Shown: piece by piece, positions 1 through 8,642 of the stretch
How the letters are laid out: every line of letters begins with the position of its first letter
Numbering within the stretch: position 1 is the first letter of the stretch
DNA from: Chloroflexota bacterium
GTDB lineage: Bacteria; Chloroflexota; Limnocylindria; Limnocylindrales; CSP1-4
DNA: 32,985 bases
Reading direction: 5' to 3'
Assembly (NCBI GenBank): GCA_030446555.1
Contig: JAUJNA010000010.1
Location: 16,395-49,379, forward strand
Made by a program: the position numbers and the translations under genes
The notes under the pieces: model-generated
What the model was told of the DNA's origin: nothing
Database searches by the model: none
What the model saw: the letters and a program-made list of their open reading frames with translations, nothing else

Positions 1-748
1 CCTGCGAGACGAAGCTCATCTCCAGGTCGAGCTGGCTGAACTCCGGGCCGCGGTCGGCACGCATGTCCTCGTCGCGCATGCAGTGGGCGATCTGGAAGTA
101 GCGGTCGATGCCGGCGACCATCAGGATCTGCTTCAGCTGCTGGGGGCTCTGCGGCAGCGCGTAGACGTTGCCGGGCTGGAGGCGCGAGGGGACGATGAAG
201 TCGCGGGCGCCCTCCGGCGTCGACTTGATGAGCAGCGGCGTCTCCACCTCGACGAACCCGTGGTCGTGATGGACCTCGGAGATGGCGCGCAGCAGTCTCG
301 AGCGCAGCACGATCCGCTCGCGCATCCGTTCACGGCGCATGTCCAGGTAGCGGTACTTGAGGCGGAGCGGCTCGTCGATCGCCGCATCGGGATCGTTGAT
401 GGGGAAGGGCGGCGTCTCCGCCTCAGCGAGGAGCTCGATGTTTCGGGCGCGCAGTTCCACCTCGCCCGTCGCGAGCTTCGGGTTGGCCGTGCCGGGCAGC
501 CGCTCGGCGAGGACCCCCTCGACACGCACGACGAACTCGCTCCGGACCGTGGCGGCGATCGCATGGGCCTCGGGCGACTCCTGGGAGTCGACGACCACCT
601 GGGTGATCCCGTAGCGATCGCGCAGGTCCAGGAAGATGAGCTGGCCCAGGTCGCGGCGCCGGTGCACCCAGCCAGCCAGCGTCAGCTCGCGCCCGACGTG
701 CTCCGGGCGCGCGTCACCGCAGGTCAGGCTCCGGTAGGCGGTCTCCAT
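1..748 (-). CDS. aspS: Aspartyl-tRNA synthetase, N-terminal part (cut by window edge)
   Basis: Class II synthetase that charges tRNA-Asp with aspartate in the cytoplasm. About 249 N-terminal residues are present of the usual ~590; the frame runs off position 1 without a stop. The N-terminal OB-fold anticodon domain is visible ([19 protein letters not shown], about residues 27-45), followed by the catalytic core with KYRYLDMRR, the [13 protein letters not shown] flipping-loop region, [11 protein letters not shown] and motif 2 ([18 protein letters not shown]). The ATG at 748 gives a start matching the family ([12 protein letters not shown]). Leu34 follows RRRD, as in the discriminating E. coli enzyme, where non-discriminating enzymes usually have His; I infer a tRNA-Asp-specific enzyme. 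It lies 55 bp after the FemAB gene and is probably the third gene of the hisS-femAB-aspS operon. Confidence 0.95.
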   Translation of the reverse strand, partial: METAYRSLTCGDARPEHVGRELTLAGWVHRRRDLGQLIFLDLRDRYGITQVVVDSQESPEAHAIAATVRSEFVVRVEGVLAERLPGTANPKLATGEVELRARNIELLAEAETPPFPINDPDAAIDEPLRLKYRYLDMRRERMRERIVLRSRLLRAISEVHHDHGFVEVETPLLIKSTPEGARDFIVPSRLQPGNVYALPQSPQQLKQILMVAGIDRYFQIAHCMRDEDMRADRGPEFSQLDLEMSFVSQ

Positions 749-803
749 GGCCACCGGATGGTAGCGGCTGGCCGATCGGACACGGAGCGACCCCGGCTCG
801 CTC

Positions 804-1844
804 TCAGGCGTCGGCGGCGTCCGGCCGATGGACGTCTCGGTAGCGCCACCGCCGGTATCGGTCACGGGCCGCCATCCCCGTGTCGAGCAGGGCGCGGCCG
901 ACGCGGTCGACCACCAGGTCCCAGGCACCGATGTAGTGGATCTCGCGGCCGCCGAAACCCGACTTGAACCGGGCGATCCCTTCGCGCGGCAGCCCCCACA
1001 GGTCGTACTCCGTGAAGCCCCACTCCCGGCTGCGCTTGATCGCCTCCCACTTCAGGAGGTAGTTCGCGCGCCGTCGTGCCCCTTCCGCGGTCGTCCCGCC
1101 GTACAGGTCCACGACGCGCGGGCCGCAGGAGACGAGGAAGAGCGTGGCGATGGGGTCGCCGGTGTCGGTCGCCTCCGCGAAGAGCAGCCGGGCCATGCCG
1201 CGCGGCGCCAGCTGTTCCCACATGTCCTGATAGGTCCGGTCCGCTCGCGCGGCGATCCCCGCGCGCACCATCGCATCGGTGTGGATGGTGTAGAAGTCAC
1301 CCAGCCGTGAGCCGCCCGCCTCGACCACCCGGACGCCCAGTCGTTCCGACTTGGTGACCGACTGGCGGGCCTTGCGGTGGATGCCGGCCCAGACCTCCTC
1401 CTCGGGGCGGCCGATGTCGATGATGTGCGTGGACTCCGGCTGGACGTGCGGCGCCGGGCGCCAGCCCTCCTGGCGGAGGAGCGCCCGGAGCTCCGGGCTG
1501 AGCTCCGCCTCCGGTTCGATGCGGACGTAGCCCAGCCGGCGGGCCCTCGCCCCGGTCCTGAGGCGCTCGGTGAACGCGGGCAGCGCCTCGAGGAGATCGG
1601 CTCCCACCGGGCCGCGCGGGATGTAGCCGATGCCGTAGGGCAGCGGCCGCGCGCGCTGGACGAGCACCTGGGCGCCGAGCACCTCCTTCCCGGCCGGCAC
1701 GGCGACGCGGAACGCCCCCCAGCCGTTGGGGCGTTTGATCGCCGCCCAGGCGGTCGTCTGGAGGTGCGTGGGCGTCGCCGAAGCCGCCACGAACGCCTCC
1801 CATGCGGCGTCGTCCCGGACCAGCTCCTTCGCGGTGACCGTCAC
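804..1844 (-). CDS. FemAB-family aminoacyltransferase, paralogue 1 (peptidoglycan bridge type)
   Basis: 346-residue protein of the FemAB/FemX group, which in characterised members adds amino acids from aminoacyl-tRNA to the stem peptide of lipid II. It shows the double GNAT-like layout: an N-terminal [20 protein letters not shown] stretch, [14 protein letters not shown] (about 158-170), [10 protein letters not shown] (260-269), YDLWG (280-284) and FKSGFGG (293-299). The three C-terminal motifs recur in all four paralogues of this window. The start is GTG at 1844, sharing a GTGA overlap with the hisS stop, so translation is probably coupled to hisS. Placement between two aminoacyl-tRNA synthetase genes is notable because the family uses aminoacyl-tRNA, but it does not prove which amino acid is used. 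Substrate and acceptor are unknown. Confidence 0.88.
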   Translation of the reverse strand: MTVTAKELVRDDAAWEAFVAASATPTHLQTTAWAAIKRPNGWGAFRVAVPAGKEVLGAQVLVQRARPLPYGIGYIPRGPVGADLLEALPAFTERLRTGARARRLGYVRIEPEAELSPELRALLRQEGWRPAPHVQPESTHIIDIGRPEEEVWAGIHRKARQSVTKSERLGVRVVEAGGSRLGDFYTIHTDAMVRAGIAARADRTYQDMWEQLAPRGMARLLFAEATDTGDPIATLFLVSCGPRVVDLYGGTTAEGARRRANYLLKWEAIKRSREWGFTEYDLWGLPREGIARFKSGFGGREIHYIGAWDLVVDRVGRALLDTGMAARDRYRRWRYRDVHRPDAADA

Positions 1845-3157
1845 TCGCTCGCCGGGACATGACGGTGCTGTGCCTGGGCGCGTTGCAGCTCGTGGGCAAG
1901 TTCCGGGAGGTCCACGGTGCGCTGCGTACCGGCGAGAAGGTCCTTGACGATCACCTGCCCCGAGCGCAGCTCGTCGCCGCCGATGACCGCGAAGTGAGCG
2001 CCATCCCGTGCGGCCGCCTCCATCTGGCGCGCGAGCTTCCGCTGGCCGAGATCGGCCCGGGCGGTGAGCCCGGCCGCGCGAAGCTCCGTGACGATCCGAA
2101 GCCGCGTCACCGTGTCGGCCGGATCCGCGCCGACCACGACGGCCACTGGATCAGCGGGCACGCCTTCGACGGAAGCGCCACCGGCTCCCCGCGCTGCCAG
2201 CGCGAGTGCCACCCGATCGAGCCCGATGCCGAAGCCGATCCCGGGCGTGGGCCTGCCGCCCAGGAGCTCGATGAGTCCGTCGTATCGACCGCCGCCGCCC
2301 AGCGCATCCTGCTGGCCCTCCGCGCCGCGGGGGAAGAACTCGAACGCCGTCCGCGTGTAGTAGTCGAGGCCGCGCACCAGCCGATGCTCCAGGCGATACC
2401 GGACCCCCAACGCATCCAGGTGAGCGCGAACGGCCGCGAAGTGCTGGGCGCATGCGTCGCACAACCGATCCAGGCTGCGCGGTGCTGTCGCGTTGATCGC
2501 CGCCATCCCGGGATCCTTCGAGTCGAGCAGGCGGAGCGGGTTCCGCTCGAGCCGCTCGCGCTCGGCCGGCGGCAGCTCGGCAGCGTGCGATCGGTAGTGA
2601 CCGACCAGCTCGGCCACGTAGTCCGGCCGGCACGCGGCGTCGCCGATCGAGTTGAGCAGCAGCTCCGTCTCGCCCACGCCCGCATCCCGCAGGAAGCGGT
2701 CGGCGAGCTCGATGATCTCCGCGTCGACCGCTGGTCCGGGGTCGCCGATGGCCTCCACGTCGAACTGCCAGAACTGTCGGTAGCGCCCCGCCTGCGGGCG
2801 GTCGTAGCGGAACATCGGCCCGGTCAGGGTGAGACGAACGGGCTGGGGCAGGGTCTGCATGCCGTGCTGCACGTAGGCGCGACAGATGCCGGCCGTCGGT
2901 TCCGGGCGCAGCGCCCAGCGCTCTCCGTCCCCGTCGCCCCGGCCCGCCTGCACGCGGAAGAGCTCCTTCTCCACGACCTCGGTGGCCTGCCCCACGCCTC
3001 GCTCGAAGACCTCCGCCTGCTCGAAAAGCGGCGTCTCGATGGGCTGGTAGCCGTAGCGGGTCGCGAGCGCCAGGGCCATCCGCTCCAGGTGCAGGAGCGA
3101 GGCGCGCTCCGCTGGCAGCAGGTCGCGCGTGCCCCTGGGGGCCTGGAAGCGTGGCAC
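1841..3157 (-). CDS. hisS: Histidyl-tRNA synthetase
   Basis: Class II synthetase charging tRNA-His. 438 residues, normal for the family. I chose GTG at 3157 because the protein then begins VPRFQAPRGTRDLLP, the standard HisRS N-terminus; a longer open frame to 3331 has no family similarity. Visible motifs: FRYDRPQAGRYRQFWQFDVE (motif 2), RGLDYYTRTAFEFF (histidine-binding HisA motif) and ALGGGGRYDGL. The usual RPEGTA motif reads RPEPTA, and QFHQF reads QFWQF; both are small departures near the active site. A TAGACT hexamer lies 7 nt before the GTG, suggesting leaderless transcription. First gene of the operon with the FemAB gene (4-bp GTGA overlap) and aspS. Confidence 0.95.
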   Translation of the reverse strand: MPRFQAPRGTRDLLPAERASLLHLERMALALATRYGYQPIETPLFEQAEVFERGVGQATEVVEKELFRVQAGRGDGDGERWALRPEPTAGICRAYVQHGMQTLPQPVRLTLTGPMFRYDRPQAGRYRQFWQFDVEAIGDPGPAVDAEIIELADRFLRDAGVGETELLLNSIGDAACRPDYVAELVGHYRSHAAELPPAERERLERNPLRLLDSKDPGMAAINATAPRSLDRLCDACAQHFAAVRAHLDALGVRYRLEHRLVRGLDYYTRTAFEFFPRGAEGQQDALGGGGRYDGLIELLGGRPTPGIGFGIGLDRVALALAARGAGGASVEGVPADPVAVVVGADPADTVTRLRIVTELRAAGLTARADLGQRKLARQMEAAARDGAHFAVIGGDELRSGQVIVKDLLAGTQRTVDLPELAHELQRAQAQHRHVPASE

Positions 3158-3164
3158 GCTCGCG

Positions 3165-3170
3165 AGTCTA
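3165..3170 (-). promoter_or_regulatory. -10 hexamer of hisS (leaderless type)
   Basis: TAGACT read on the minus strand, 7 nt before the GTG at 3157, so the transcript would begin at or next to the start codon. No Shine-Dalgarno-like sequence and no convincing -35 are seen. The same hexamer serves as -10 of the trpB T-box promoter, where a good -35 is present. Confidence 0.5.
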
Positions 3171-3221
3171 GCGTCGGGTGGCCGCTCGACATGGAACCCC
3201 CGCCCGGTGCACGATCGCGCC

Positions 3222-3548
3222 ATGGAGCGCCCATCCGCCCATTGCTCCCATGAGTGGCGTTGGGTACGCCGGCCCGCCCAGCGCCTCCTGCTGCCGAACT
3301 GGCTGGCGATCACCATCGGGCGCCACGTCATCTCCTGGCGGCGGCTCGACGAGGTGGAGCTGGCGCACGAGCTGAAGCACGTGGAGCAGTGGACCCGCTA
3401 CGGCCTGCGCTTCATCCCGCGGTATCTGCGCGCCGGTCACCGCGCTGCTGCCTCGGGCGGCGATCGATACCGGGACAATCCCTTCGAGATCGAGGCGAGG
3501 GTCGCCGAGCAAGCCGCCCGAGAACGGGCTCGCGACCGGAGCCGCTAA
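3222..3548 (+). CDS. Small HExxH (zincin-like) protein of unknown function
   Basis: 108 residues. I do not recognise a named family. It contains HELKH at residues 49-53, matching the HExxH zinc-binding motif, inside the helix-like stretch VELAHELKHVEQW, then RFIPRYL and YRDNPFEIEARVAEQAA, whose glutamates could supply a third zinc ligand as in gluzincins. There is no signal peptide or membrane segment, and the C-terminus is rich in Arg. The ATG at 3222 is the best internal start. The sequence before it (CACGAT, 6 nt upstream) is one base away from the TANNNT hexamers seen elsewhere. The gene is divergent from hisS and convergent with relA; its TAA shares two bases with the relA stop. It may be a minimal metallopeptidase or a non-catalytic relic. 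Confidence 0.7.
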   Translation: MERPSAHCSHEWRWVRRPAQRLLLPNWLAITIGRHVISWRRLDEVELAHELKHVEQWTRYGLRFIPRYLRAGHRAAASGGDRYRDNPFEIEARVAEQAARERARDRSR

Positions 3549-5815
3549 TTGAGCTCGCGCTGCACGGAGTGGACGTCGCGTAGCTGCTCCAGGCGCGTGA
3601 CGACCTTGGCCAGTTGCGCCACGGACGTCACCTGGAGTGTCGCCGCGATCGTGGCACGGTGGTCGGAGTGGACGTTGACCTGCGCCGACACGATGTTGAT
3701 GCGGTTCTCGGCGACCACGTTGCTGATCTCGGAGAGCAGCCCGGTCCTGTCGAAGGCCTCGATGCGGATGGCGATGGGATAGGTCTGCTGGACCTCCGTC
3801 TCCCACTCCACGTCGATGAGGCGCGCGACGTCGGGCTCGTTGACGATCGTGGAACAGGTCCGCAAGTGGACGGTGACGCCGCGACCACGCGTCACGAAGC
3901 CGACGATGGGGTCGCCCGGGATGGGGTGACAGCACTTCGTGAAGCGGACCAGGATGTCACTGACACCCTTGACCCGGACGCCGCCGGTGCGTGCGGGCAC
4001 CGGTGGGGCCACCTGGGGCAGCACCGTCTCGTTGGCGTCGTCGATGACCCCGAAGCGAGTCACGACCTGCTGGGCGCTCACCGCGCCGTAGCCGACCGCC
4101 GCGTAGAAGTCGTCGAGGTTGGAGTAGCGGTACGCCTCGGCCATCTCGGCCAGGCGGTCCGCACCGATCCGCTCCAGCGAGCTGCGTGCCAAGCGCCGCA
4201 GCTCCCGGTCCAGCGCCTCCTTGCCGTGCACGATGTTCTCGTCGCGCTGCTGACGCTTGAACCACTGCCGGATCTTCTCCTTGGCGTGGTTCGTGCGCGC
4301 GATGTTGAGCCAGTCGCGTGACGGGCCGTGGACGCTCTTGGTGGTGACGATCTCCACGATGTCACCGTTCTGGAGCTTGTGGTCGAGCGGAACGAGGCGG
4401 TTGTTGACCTTCGCCCCGATGCATGAATGGCCCACGTCGGTGTGGATGCGGTACGCGAAGTCGATGGGTGTCGCCCCGGCGGGCAGGTCCTTGACGGCGC
4501 CCTTGGGCGTGAACACGAAGACCTGGTCCTGGAAGATGTCGAGCTTCAGGCCCTCGACGAACTCGGTGGCATCGGCCGAGACCTCGCGCTGCCAGTCCAT
4601 CAGCTGACGCACCCAGGCCAGCTTGGCGTCGTAGGCCCGGTCCGACTTGGAGCCTTCCTTGTAGCGCCAGTGGGCGGCGATGCCGATCTCCGAGACGTTG
4701 TGCATCTCGTGGGTCCGGATCTGCACTTCCAGCGGCTTGCCCTCCAGGGCCACGACGGCGGTGTGAAGGCTCTGGTAGAAGTTGTTCTTGGGCATCGCGA
4801 TGTAGTCGTCGAACTGCCCGGGGATGGGCCGCCAGAGTGAATGCACCACGCCCAGCGCGGCGTAGCAGTCCTTCAACTCGTCGACGAGCACACGCACCGC
4901 GTAGACGTCATAGATCTCGGAGAAGGCGGCGCCCTTGCGCTGCATCTTCCGGTAGATGCTGTAGATGTGCTTCGGTCGACCCGACAGCTCGGCGTGGATG
5001 CCCGCCTTGGGCAACGCCTCCTCCAGCACCGCCATCGCCCGCTTCACGAAGCTCTCCCGTTCTCGACGGTGCGTCTCCAGCTGCCCGGCCAGCGAGCGGT
5101 ACGCCTCCGCCTCGAGGGTCTTGAAGGCGAGATCCTCCAGCTCCCACTTGATCTGCCAGATCCCCAGCCGTTCCGCCAGCGGCGCGTAGATCTCCGAGGT
5201 CTGGCGAGCGATGCGCTGCTGCTTCTCGAGGGGCAGCGCGCCCAGCGTGCGCATGTTGTGCAGCCGGTCGGCCAGCTTGATGAGGATGACCCGGATGTCC
5301 TCGGCCATGGCCAGGAACATCTTGCGGATGTTCTCCGCCTGCTGCTCCTCGTGGGTCCGCGCGGACCCGAACTTGGAGAGCTTGGTGACCCCGTCCACCA
5401 GCTTCGCGACCTCCGGGCCGAAGCGCTCCTCGAGGTCGTCGAGCGAGAAGTCGGTGTCCTCGGGGATGTCGTGGAGGAGCGCCGCCTGCACGGCGATGGG
5501 ATCCAGCCCCAGCTCGGCCAGCAGGTGTGCGACGGCCACCGGATGGGATACGTACGGCTCGCCACTGGCGCGCTTCTGGCCCTCGTGCGCCTCACTCGCG
5601 AAGCGATAGGCGGCCTCGATGCGGGTCGTGTCGGCGTTGGGATGGTGGATCAGCAGCTCGCGCTCGAGGCGCCGCTCGGCGGCATCGAGGGCACGCGGCG
5701 TGAAGCCGACGGGCGCCCCGATGCGGCGCCGCTCGAGTCTCTTCTCGGTGCTCGGTGAAGACGGCTCGGTCGCGGCGCTTGCCGATCGCTTGGAGGGCAC
5801 CGGCGAGATGGCCAT
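3545..5815 (-). CDS. relA: Bifunctional (p)ppGpp synthetase/hydrolase, Rel/SpoT type
   Basis: Stringent-response enzyme that makes and degrades (p)ppGpp. 756 residues from ATG at 5815 (MAISPVPSKRS). Domains in order: HD hydrolase (His91, HDIPED at 115-120 and LADRLHNMRT, so hydrolysis looks intact), synthetase domain (RPKHIYSIYRKM, FDDYIAMPKNNFYQSLHTAV, VQIRTHEMH), TGS domain (VFVFTPKGAVKDLPAGATPI), the conserved CCHPIPGD region, and a C-terminal ACT/RRM domain (DRTGLLSEISNVVAENRI). Both active sites present point to a single Rel-type enzyme. A TACACT hexamer lies 9 nt before the ATG. The gene is divergent from the serine hydrolase gene and abuts the HExxH gene tail-to-tail with no room for a terminator. 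Confidence 0.96.
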   Translation of the reverse strand: MAISPVPSKRSASAATEPSSPSTEKRLERRRIGAPVGFTPRALDAAERRLERELLIHHPNADTTRIEAAYRFASEAHEGQKRASGEPYVSHPVAVAHLLAELGLDPIAVQAALLHDIPEDTDFSLDDLEERFGPEVAKLVDGVTKLSKFGSARTHEEQQAENIRKMFLAMAEDIRVILIKLADRLHNMRTLGALPLEKQQRIARQTSEIYAPLAERLGIWQIKWELEDLAFKTLEAEAYRSLAGQLETHRRERESFVKRAMAVLEEALPKAGIHAELSGRPKHIYSIYRKMQRKGAAFSEIYDVYAVRVLVDELKDCYAALGVVHSLWRPIPGQFDDYIAMPKNNFYQSLHTAVVALEGKPLEVQIRTHEMHNVSEIGIAAHWRYKEGSKSDRAYDAKLAWVRQLMDWQREVSADATEFVEGLKLDIFQDQVFVFTPKGAVKDLPAGATPIDFAYRIHTDVGHSCIGAKVNNRLVPLDHKLQNGDIVEIVTTKSVHGPSRDWLNIARTNHAKEKIRQWFKRQQRDENIVHGKEALDRELRRLARSSLERIGADRLAEMAEAYRYSNLDDFYAAVGYGAVSAQQVVTRFGVIDDANETVLPQVAPPVPARTGGVRVKGVSDILVRFTKCCHPIPGDPIVGFVTRGRGVTVHLRTCSTIVNEPDVARLIDVEWETEVQQTYPIAIRIEAFDRTGLLSEISNVVAENRINIVSAQVNVHSDHRATIAATLQVTSVAQLAKVVTRLEQLRDVHSVQRELN

Positions 5816-5824
5816 GACCGCGCC

Positions 5825-5830
5825 AGTGTA
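5825..5830 (-). promoter_or_regulatory. -10 hexamer of relA (near-leaderless)
   Basis: TACACT on the minus strand, 9 nt before the relA ATG, giving a predicted leader of only 0-3 nt. It sits in the 77-bp divergent region shared with the serine hydrolase gene. No clear -35. The identical hexamer precedes topA. Confidence 0.45.
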
Positions 5831-5892
5831 CCGTGGGCACTTCCCGACCCAGCACCACGCCGCGTGCTCGACACGCTTCCCGCGGAGGGCCG

Positions 5893-7221
5893 ATGCCGCA
5901 CGACCTCCGACAGCCACCGACGCGCGCCCACGCCTCGCGCCGGCCGTTCGTGCTGCCCGCACTGTGCCTCGCGCTGCTGGCGGCGTGCAGCAGCGCCCCG
6001 GTCCCGGTGCCCGCCGTCTCGCCGGTGCCGAGCACGCCGACCGGCGCGATCGGGTCATCACCGCCCTCACCTGCCGCCTCGCTGGACACCCTGCCGTCGG
6101 CCGGAGACCCCGGTGCGAACCCTTCTCCCAGCGCCAGCGTCCCCCTCGGTGGCTCGCCTACCCCGGTGCCGTCCCCGAGCGGCACGGTCCCTGCCACGAT
6201 CGACGCCGCACTGGCGGCGCGACTCCAGGGGGCCGTCGACGATGCGCGGGAGCGCGTGCCGGTGCCCGGCCTGTCGGTGGCCATCCGTCTGCCCACCGGC
6301 GAGCTCTGGACGGGGGTCTCGGGGCTCGCTTCGCTAAGGCCCGCACGCGAGATCACACCCGACACCGTCTTCGCTGTCGCCAGCATCACCAAGACCTTCG
6401 TGACGGCGCTCATCCTCCAGCTCGCAGAGGAGGGCGCGCTGTCGCTCGACGATCCGCTGGCCGACTACCTGCCCGACTTCCCCCGTGCTGGCCGGATCAC
6501 GCTGCGTCAGCTGCTCTCCCACACCAGCGGGGTGTTCAACTTCTTCGAGCACCCGCGCTACAACGCGCAGGTCTTCGCCGACCGCGACCGTCGGTGGACG
6601 TTCGAGGGGATCCTGGGCTTCGTGAAGAGCCCGTACTGTGCGCCGGGCGCCTGCTTCCACTACTCCAACACCAACTTCGTGCTGCTGGGCAAGGTCGCCG
6701 AGGAGGCGACCGGGGAGACCCTCGCGGAGCAGCTGCGGGCCCGCTTCTTCGATCCACTGGCCCTGGAGGACACCGTCTTCCAGCCCGACGAACAGACGCC
6801 TCGCGACGCGGCGCATGGCCACCTGGCCTACGGCGACGGGTTCATCGACCAGACCGGGCGCAGCCGCGTCATCCCGCACCTCTCGGCCGTGACGGTGGCC
6901 TGGGCAGCCGGCGCCATCGCGTCAACGCCGACCGACCTGGCGCGCTGGGCAGCCGCGTTGTACGGCGGAGACGTCCTCGCACCCGCCTCGACGACCGAGA
7001 TGCTGACCTTCCGGCCGCGTGACGCGTACGGGCTGGGCACCCGGACGCAGGTCTTCCGCGGCCGCGTGGCGGTGGGCCACCTGGGCGGCATCCGCGGCTT
7101 CGAGAGCGCCATGTGGCATTTCCCGGCGGAGGGGATGACCATCGTGGTCCTCAGCGACCGCGGTCTGTGGCGCACGGACCGGGTGGTGCTCCGGCTGCTG
7201 CGCACGCTCCTGGGTGAGTGA
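5893..7221 (+). CDS. Lipoprotein serine hydrolase (beta-lactamase class C / D,D-peptidase, S12 type)
   Basis: 442 residues from ATG at 5893, which has GGAGG a few bases upstream and gives a proper signal peptide: Arg-rich start, hydrophobic FVLPALCLALLA, and lipobox LAAC with Cys32. Residues about 36-100 form a Pro/Ser/Thr-rich linker, probably tethering the enzyme to the membrane. The catalytic domain shows SITK (Ser164, Lys167), YSN (257-259, in FHYSNTNFVLLGK) and HLGG in VAVGHLGGIRGFE in place of the third KTG/HxG motif. The family includes class C beta-lactamases, D,D-carboxypeptidases and esterases, and sequence alone does not separate them. Cell-wall neighbours favour a peptidoglycan peptidase. 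A longer frame from 5833 lacks a signal-like start. Confidence 0.88.
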   Translation: MPHDLRQPPTRAHASRRPFVLPALCLALLAACSSAPVPVPAVSPVPSTPTGAIGSSPPSPAASLDTLPSAGDPGANPSPSASVPLGGSPTPVPSPSGTVPATIDAALAARLQGAVDDARERVPVPGLSVAIRLPTGELWTGVSGLASLRPAREITPDTVFAVASITKTFVTALILQLAEEGALSLDDPLADYLPDFPRAGRITLRQLLSHTSGVFNFFEHPRYNAQVFADRDRRWTFEGILGFVKSPYCAPGACFHYSNTNFVLLGKVAEEATGETLAEQLRARFFDPLALEDTVFQPDEQTPRDAAHGHLAYGDGFIDQTGRSRVIPHLSAVTVAWAAGAIASTPTDLARWAAALYGGDVLAPASTTEMLTFRPRDAYGLGTRTQVFRGRVAVGHLGGIRGFESAMWHFPAEGMTIVVLSDRGLWRTDRVVLRLLRTLLGE

Positions 7222-7264
7222 CGGGCGCGCGGCGAGCGGCCGGGGCCCGGGCCGGGTTCCTTGG

Positions 7265-7270
7265 TAGGAT
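7265..7270 (+). promoter_or_regulatory. Extended -10 promoter of the carrier-protein operon
   Basis: TGGTAGGAT (7262-7270): TG, one base, then TAGGAT, which is an extended -10 arrangement, 7 nt before the ATG at 7278. The transcript would be leaderless. It drives the five-gene operon 7278-12613. A GC-only palindrome GGCCCGGGCC lies just upstream (7244-7253) after the hydrolase stop but has no T-run. Confidence 0.5.
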
Positions 7271-7277
7271 CCCCGAG

Positions 7278-8375
7278 ATGAAGGGCGTGGCTGTCCGGCC
7301 CTACCGACCATCGGATGCCGACGGCGTCGCGAGGCTGCGGGTCCGCGCCTACCCGGACCTCCCCGAGGCCCACGATGACGACTGGCACCGGCGCCTGTAC
7401 GACTGGCTGGGGAGCGGGCCACTCGCGAGCGAGATGCAACGCTGGGTGGTCGACGACGACGGCGAAGTCGTGGGTCACCTCGCGTCGGCGGCGCAGCACT
7501 ATCGGATCGACGGCCGACGGGTCGTGGCGCACAGCCCCGCCGACTACATGGTCCTGCCGGCGTACGGCTTCCACGCCGTGGTCCTGATGCGTACGTTCTT
7601 CCAGACCCACGGGGACTACGTGGCCTGCAACTGGGAGTCCAAGGCGACGGCCATCGAGAGCACCTTCGGCGCCGTGGAAGCGGGCGAGCTCCAGTATCGG
7701 ATCAAGCCGCTCGATCTCTCCAGCCGGCGGGGGCGAGACGGGCGCACCAGGACCGTGCCGGCGGCGGTCGCGAGCCGCAGCCTGCGCGTCCTCGACGGAG
7801 CGCTGGCTCGCACCTTCGGAGGTCGGCTGAGCGCTCAGGTCGTCGGCGAGCCGGACGACTCGTTCGACGAGCTCTGCGAGGCGGTCGCCGGGGCCGTGCC
7901 GTGCGTCGTGGAGAAGGACTCCACGTTCCTGCGCTGGCGATACGGCCCCGGATCACCGCAATGGCCGGTCACCATCCTGGCGGTCAACGATGGCGCGTCC
8001 GTGCTGGGCTACGCTGTGCTGCACCTGTCCGGCCAGGGCGACGGCTCGATCCTGGACCTGACGACCCGCCCGGGACGCCGCGATGTGACACGAGCGCTGT
8101 TGCGCGAGGTGATCGCCCACTCCTGGCGAGCCGGCGTGTACGCCATCCGGTACCGCTTCACCCCATCATCGACCGCACCCAGCCCGGGGGTACTCACCCG
8201 GCTGGGGTTCCTCAGCCGTAACGACCGGCGACTGCCGTTGCCGGGGCTCGGCCGGTCGTCGCGCCACCGACTCTTCGTCAGGTTCATCGACCCGGGTACA
8301 CACGCAGTCGCCCGGGAGCCCGCCAACTGGGCGTACAGCCTGGGCGACGGCGAAGCAGGTCTCTGGATCCGATAG
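7278..8375 (+). CDS. GNAT-like acyltransferase, first gene of carrier-protein operon
   Basis: 365 residues from ATG at 7278 (MKGVAVRPYRPSDADGVARL), a typical GNAT beginning. The N-terminal half (about 1-110) reads as a GNAT fold with WVVDDDGEVVGHLASAAQHY; the C-terminal half has FLRWRYGPGSPQWPVTIL and GASVLGYAVLHLSG, suggesting a second GNAT unit, and ends NWAYSLGDGEAGLWIR. GNAT proteins with FLRWRY are often seen in exopolysaccharide or exosortase-type loci (from memory, not searched). The gene is followed 15 bp later by the carrier protein gene, so a role as acyl or aminoacyl transferase using a carrier- or CoA-bound group is plausible. Acceptor and donor are unknown. Confidence 0.72.
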   Translation: MKGVAVRPYRPSDADGVARLRVRAYPDLPEAHDDDWHRRLYDWLGSGPLASEMQRWVVDDDGEVVGHLASAAQHYRIDGRRVVAHSPADYMVLPAYGFHAVVLMRTFFQTHGDYVACNWESKATAIESTFGAVEAGELQYRIKPLDLSSRRGRDGRTRTVPAAVASRSLRVLDGALARTFGGRLSAQVVGEPDDSFDELCEAVAGAVPCVVEKDSTFLRWRYGPGSPQWPVTILAVNDGASVLGYAVLHLSGQGDGSILDLTTRPGRRDVTRALLREVIAHSWRAGVYAIRYRFTPSSTAPSPGVLTRLGFLSRNDRRLPLPGLGRSSRHRLFVRFIDPGTHAVAREPANWAYSLGDGEAGLWIR

Positions 8376-8390
8376 GAGGTCATCCCACCG

Positions 8391-8642
8391 ATGCAGGTCA
8401 CGACGGAAGGAACGGCAAGCGCGATCCACGGGTGGCTGCAGGAGCACGTGACCGGCGGTCGGCCACTCGCCGATGACCTGCCGCTCCTGGAAAGCGGCGT
8501 CCTGACGTCACTGCAGACGGTGGAGCTCGTGCTCTTCCTGGAAGGGCACTTCGGCATCTCGGTGAGTGACGATGACTTCGTGGAGGAGAACTTCAGCTCG
8601 GTGGACGCGATCGTCGCGTTCGTCACGAGCAGGGTCGGCTAG
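8391..8642 (+). CDS. Acyl (aminoacyl) carrier protein
   Basis: 83-residue stand-alone carrier protein. The four-helix pattern is evident: LLESGVLTSLQTVELVLFLE followed by HFGISVSDDDFVEENFSS and VDAIVAFV. Ser40 in GVLTSL is the expected 4'-phosphopantetheine attachment site. The usual Asp before that Ser (DSL) is Thr39 here, an uncommon change that may affect recognition by the phosphopantetheinyl transferase. GGAGG lies about 12 nt before the ATG at 8391. The stop TAG overlaps the ligase GTG by one base (TAGTG), so the pair is translationally linked and the ligase is the natural loading enzyme. Confidence 0.88.
   Translation: MQVTTEGTASAIHGWLQEHVTGGRPLADDLPLLESGVLTSLQTVELVLFLEGHFGISVSDDDFVEENFSSVDAIVAFVTSRVG

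Noticed and set aside
804..3157. Idea that FemAB paralogue 1 uses Asp- or His-tRNA because it lies between hisS and aspS
   Set aside because: hisS and aspS are often neighbours in bacteria; co-transcription does not define the donor.
3158..3331. Longer hisS start at 3331
   Set aside because: The additional residues are Arg/Trp-rich without HisRS similarity and run antisense into the HExxH gene; GTG at 3157 has a -10 hexamer at a suitable distance.
7231..7260. GC palindrome after the serine hydrolase gene as terminator
   Set aside because: GGCCCGGGCC is a short palindrome with no loop and no T-run; too weak to annotate.
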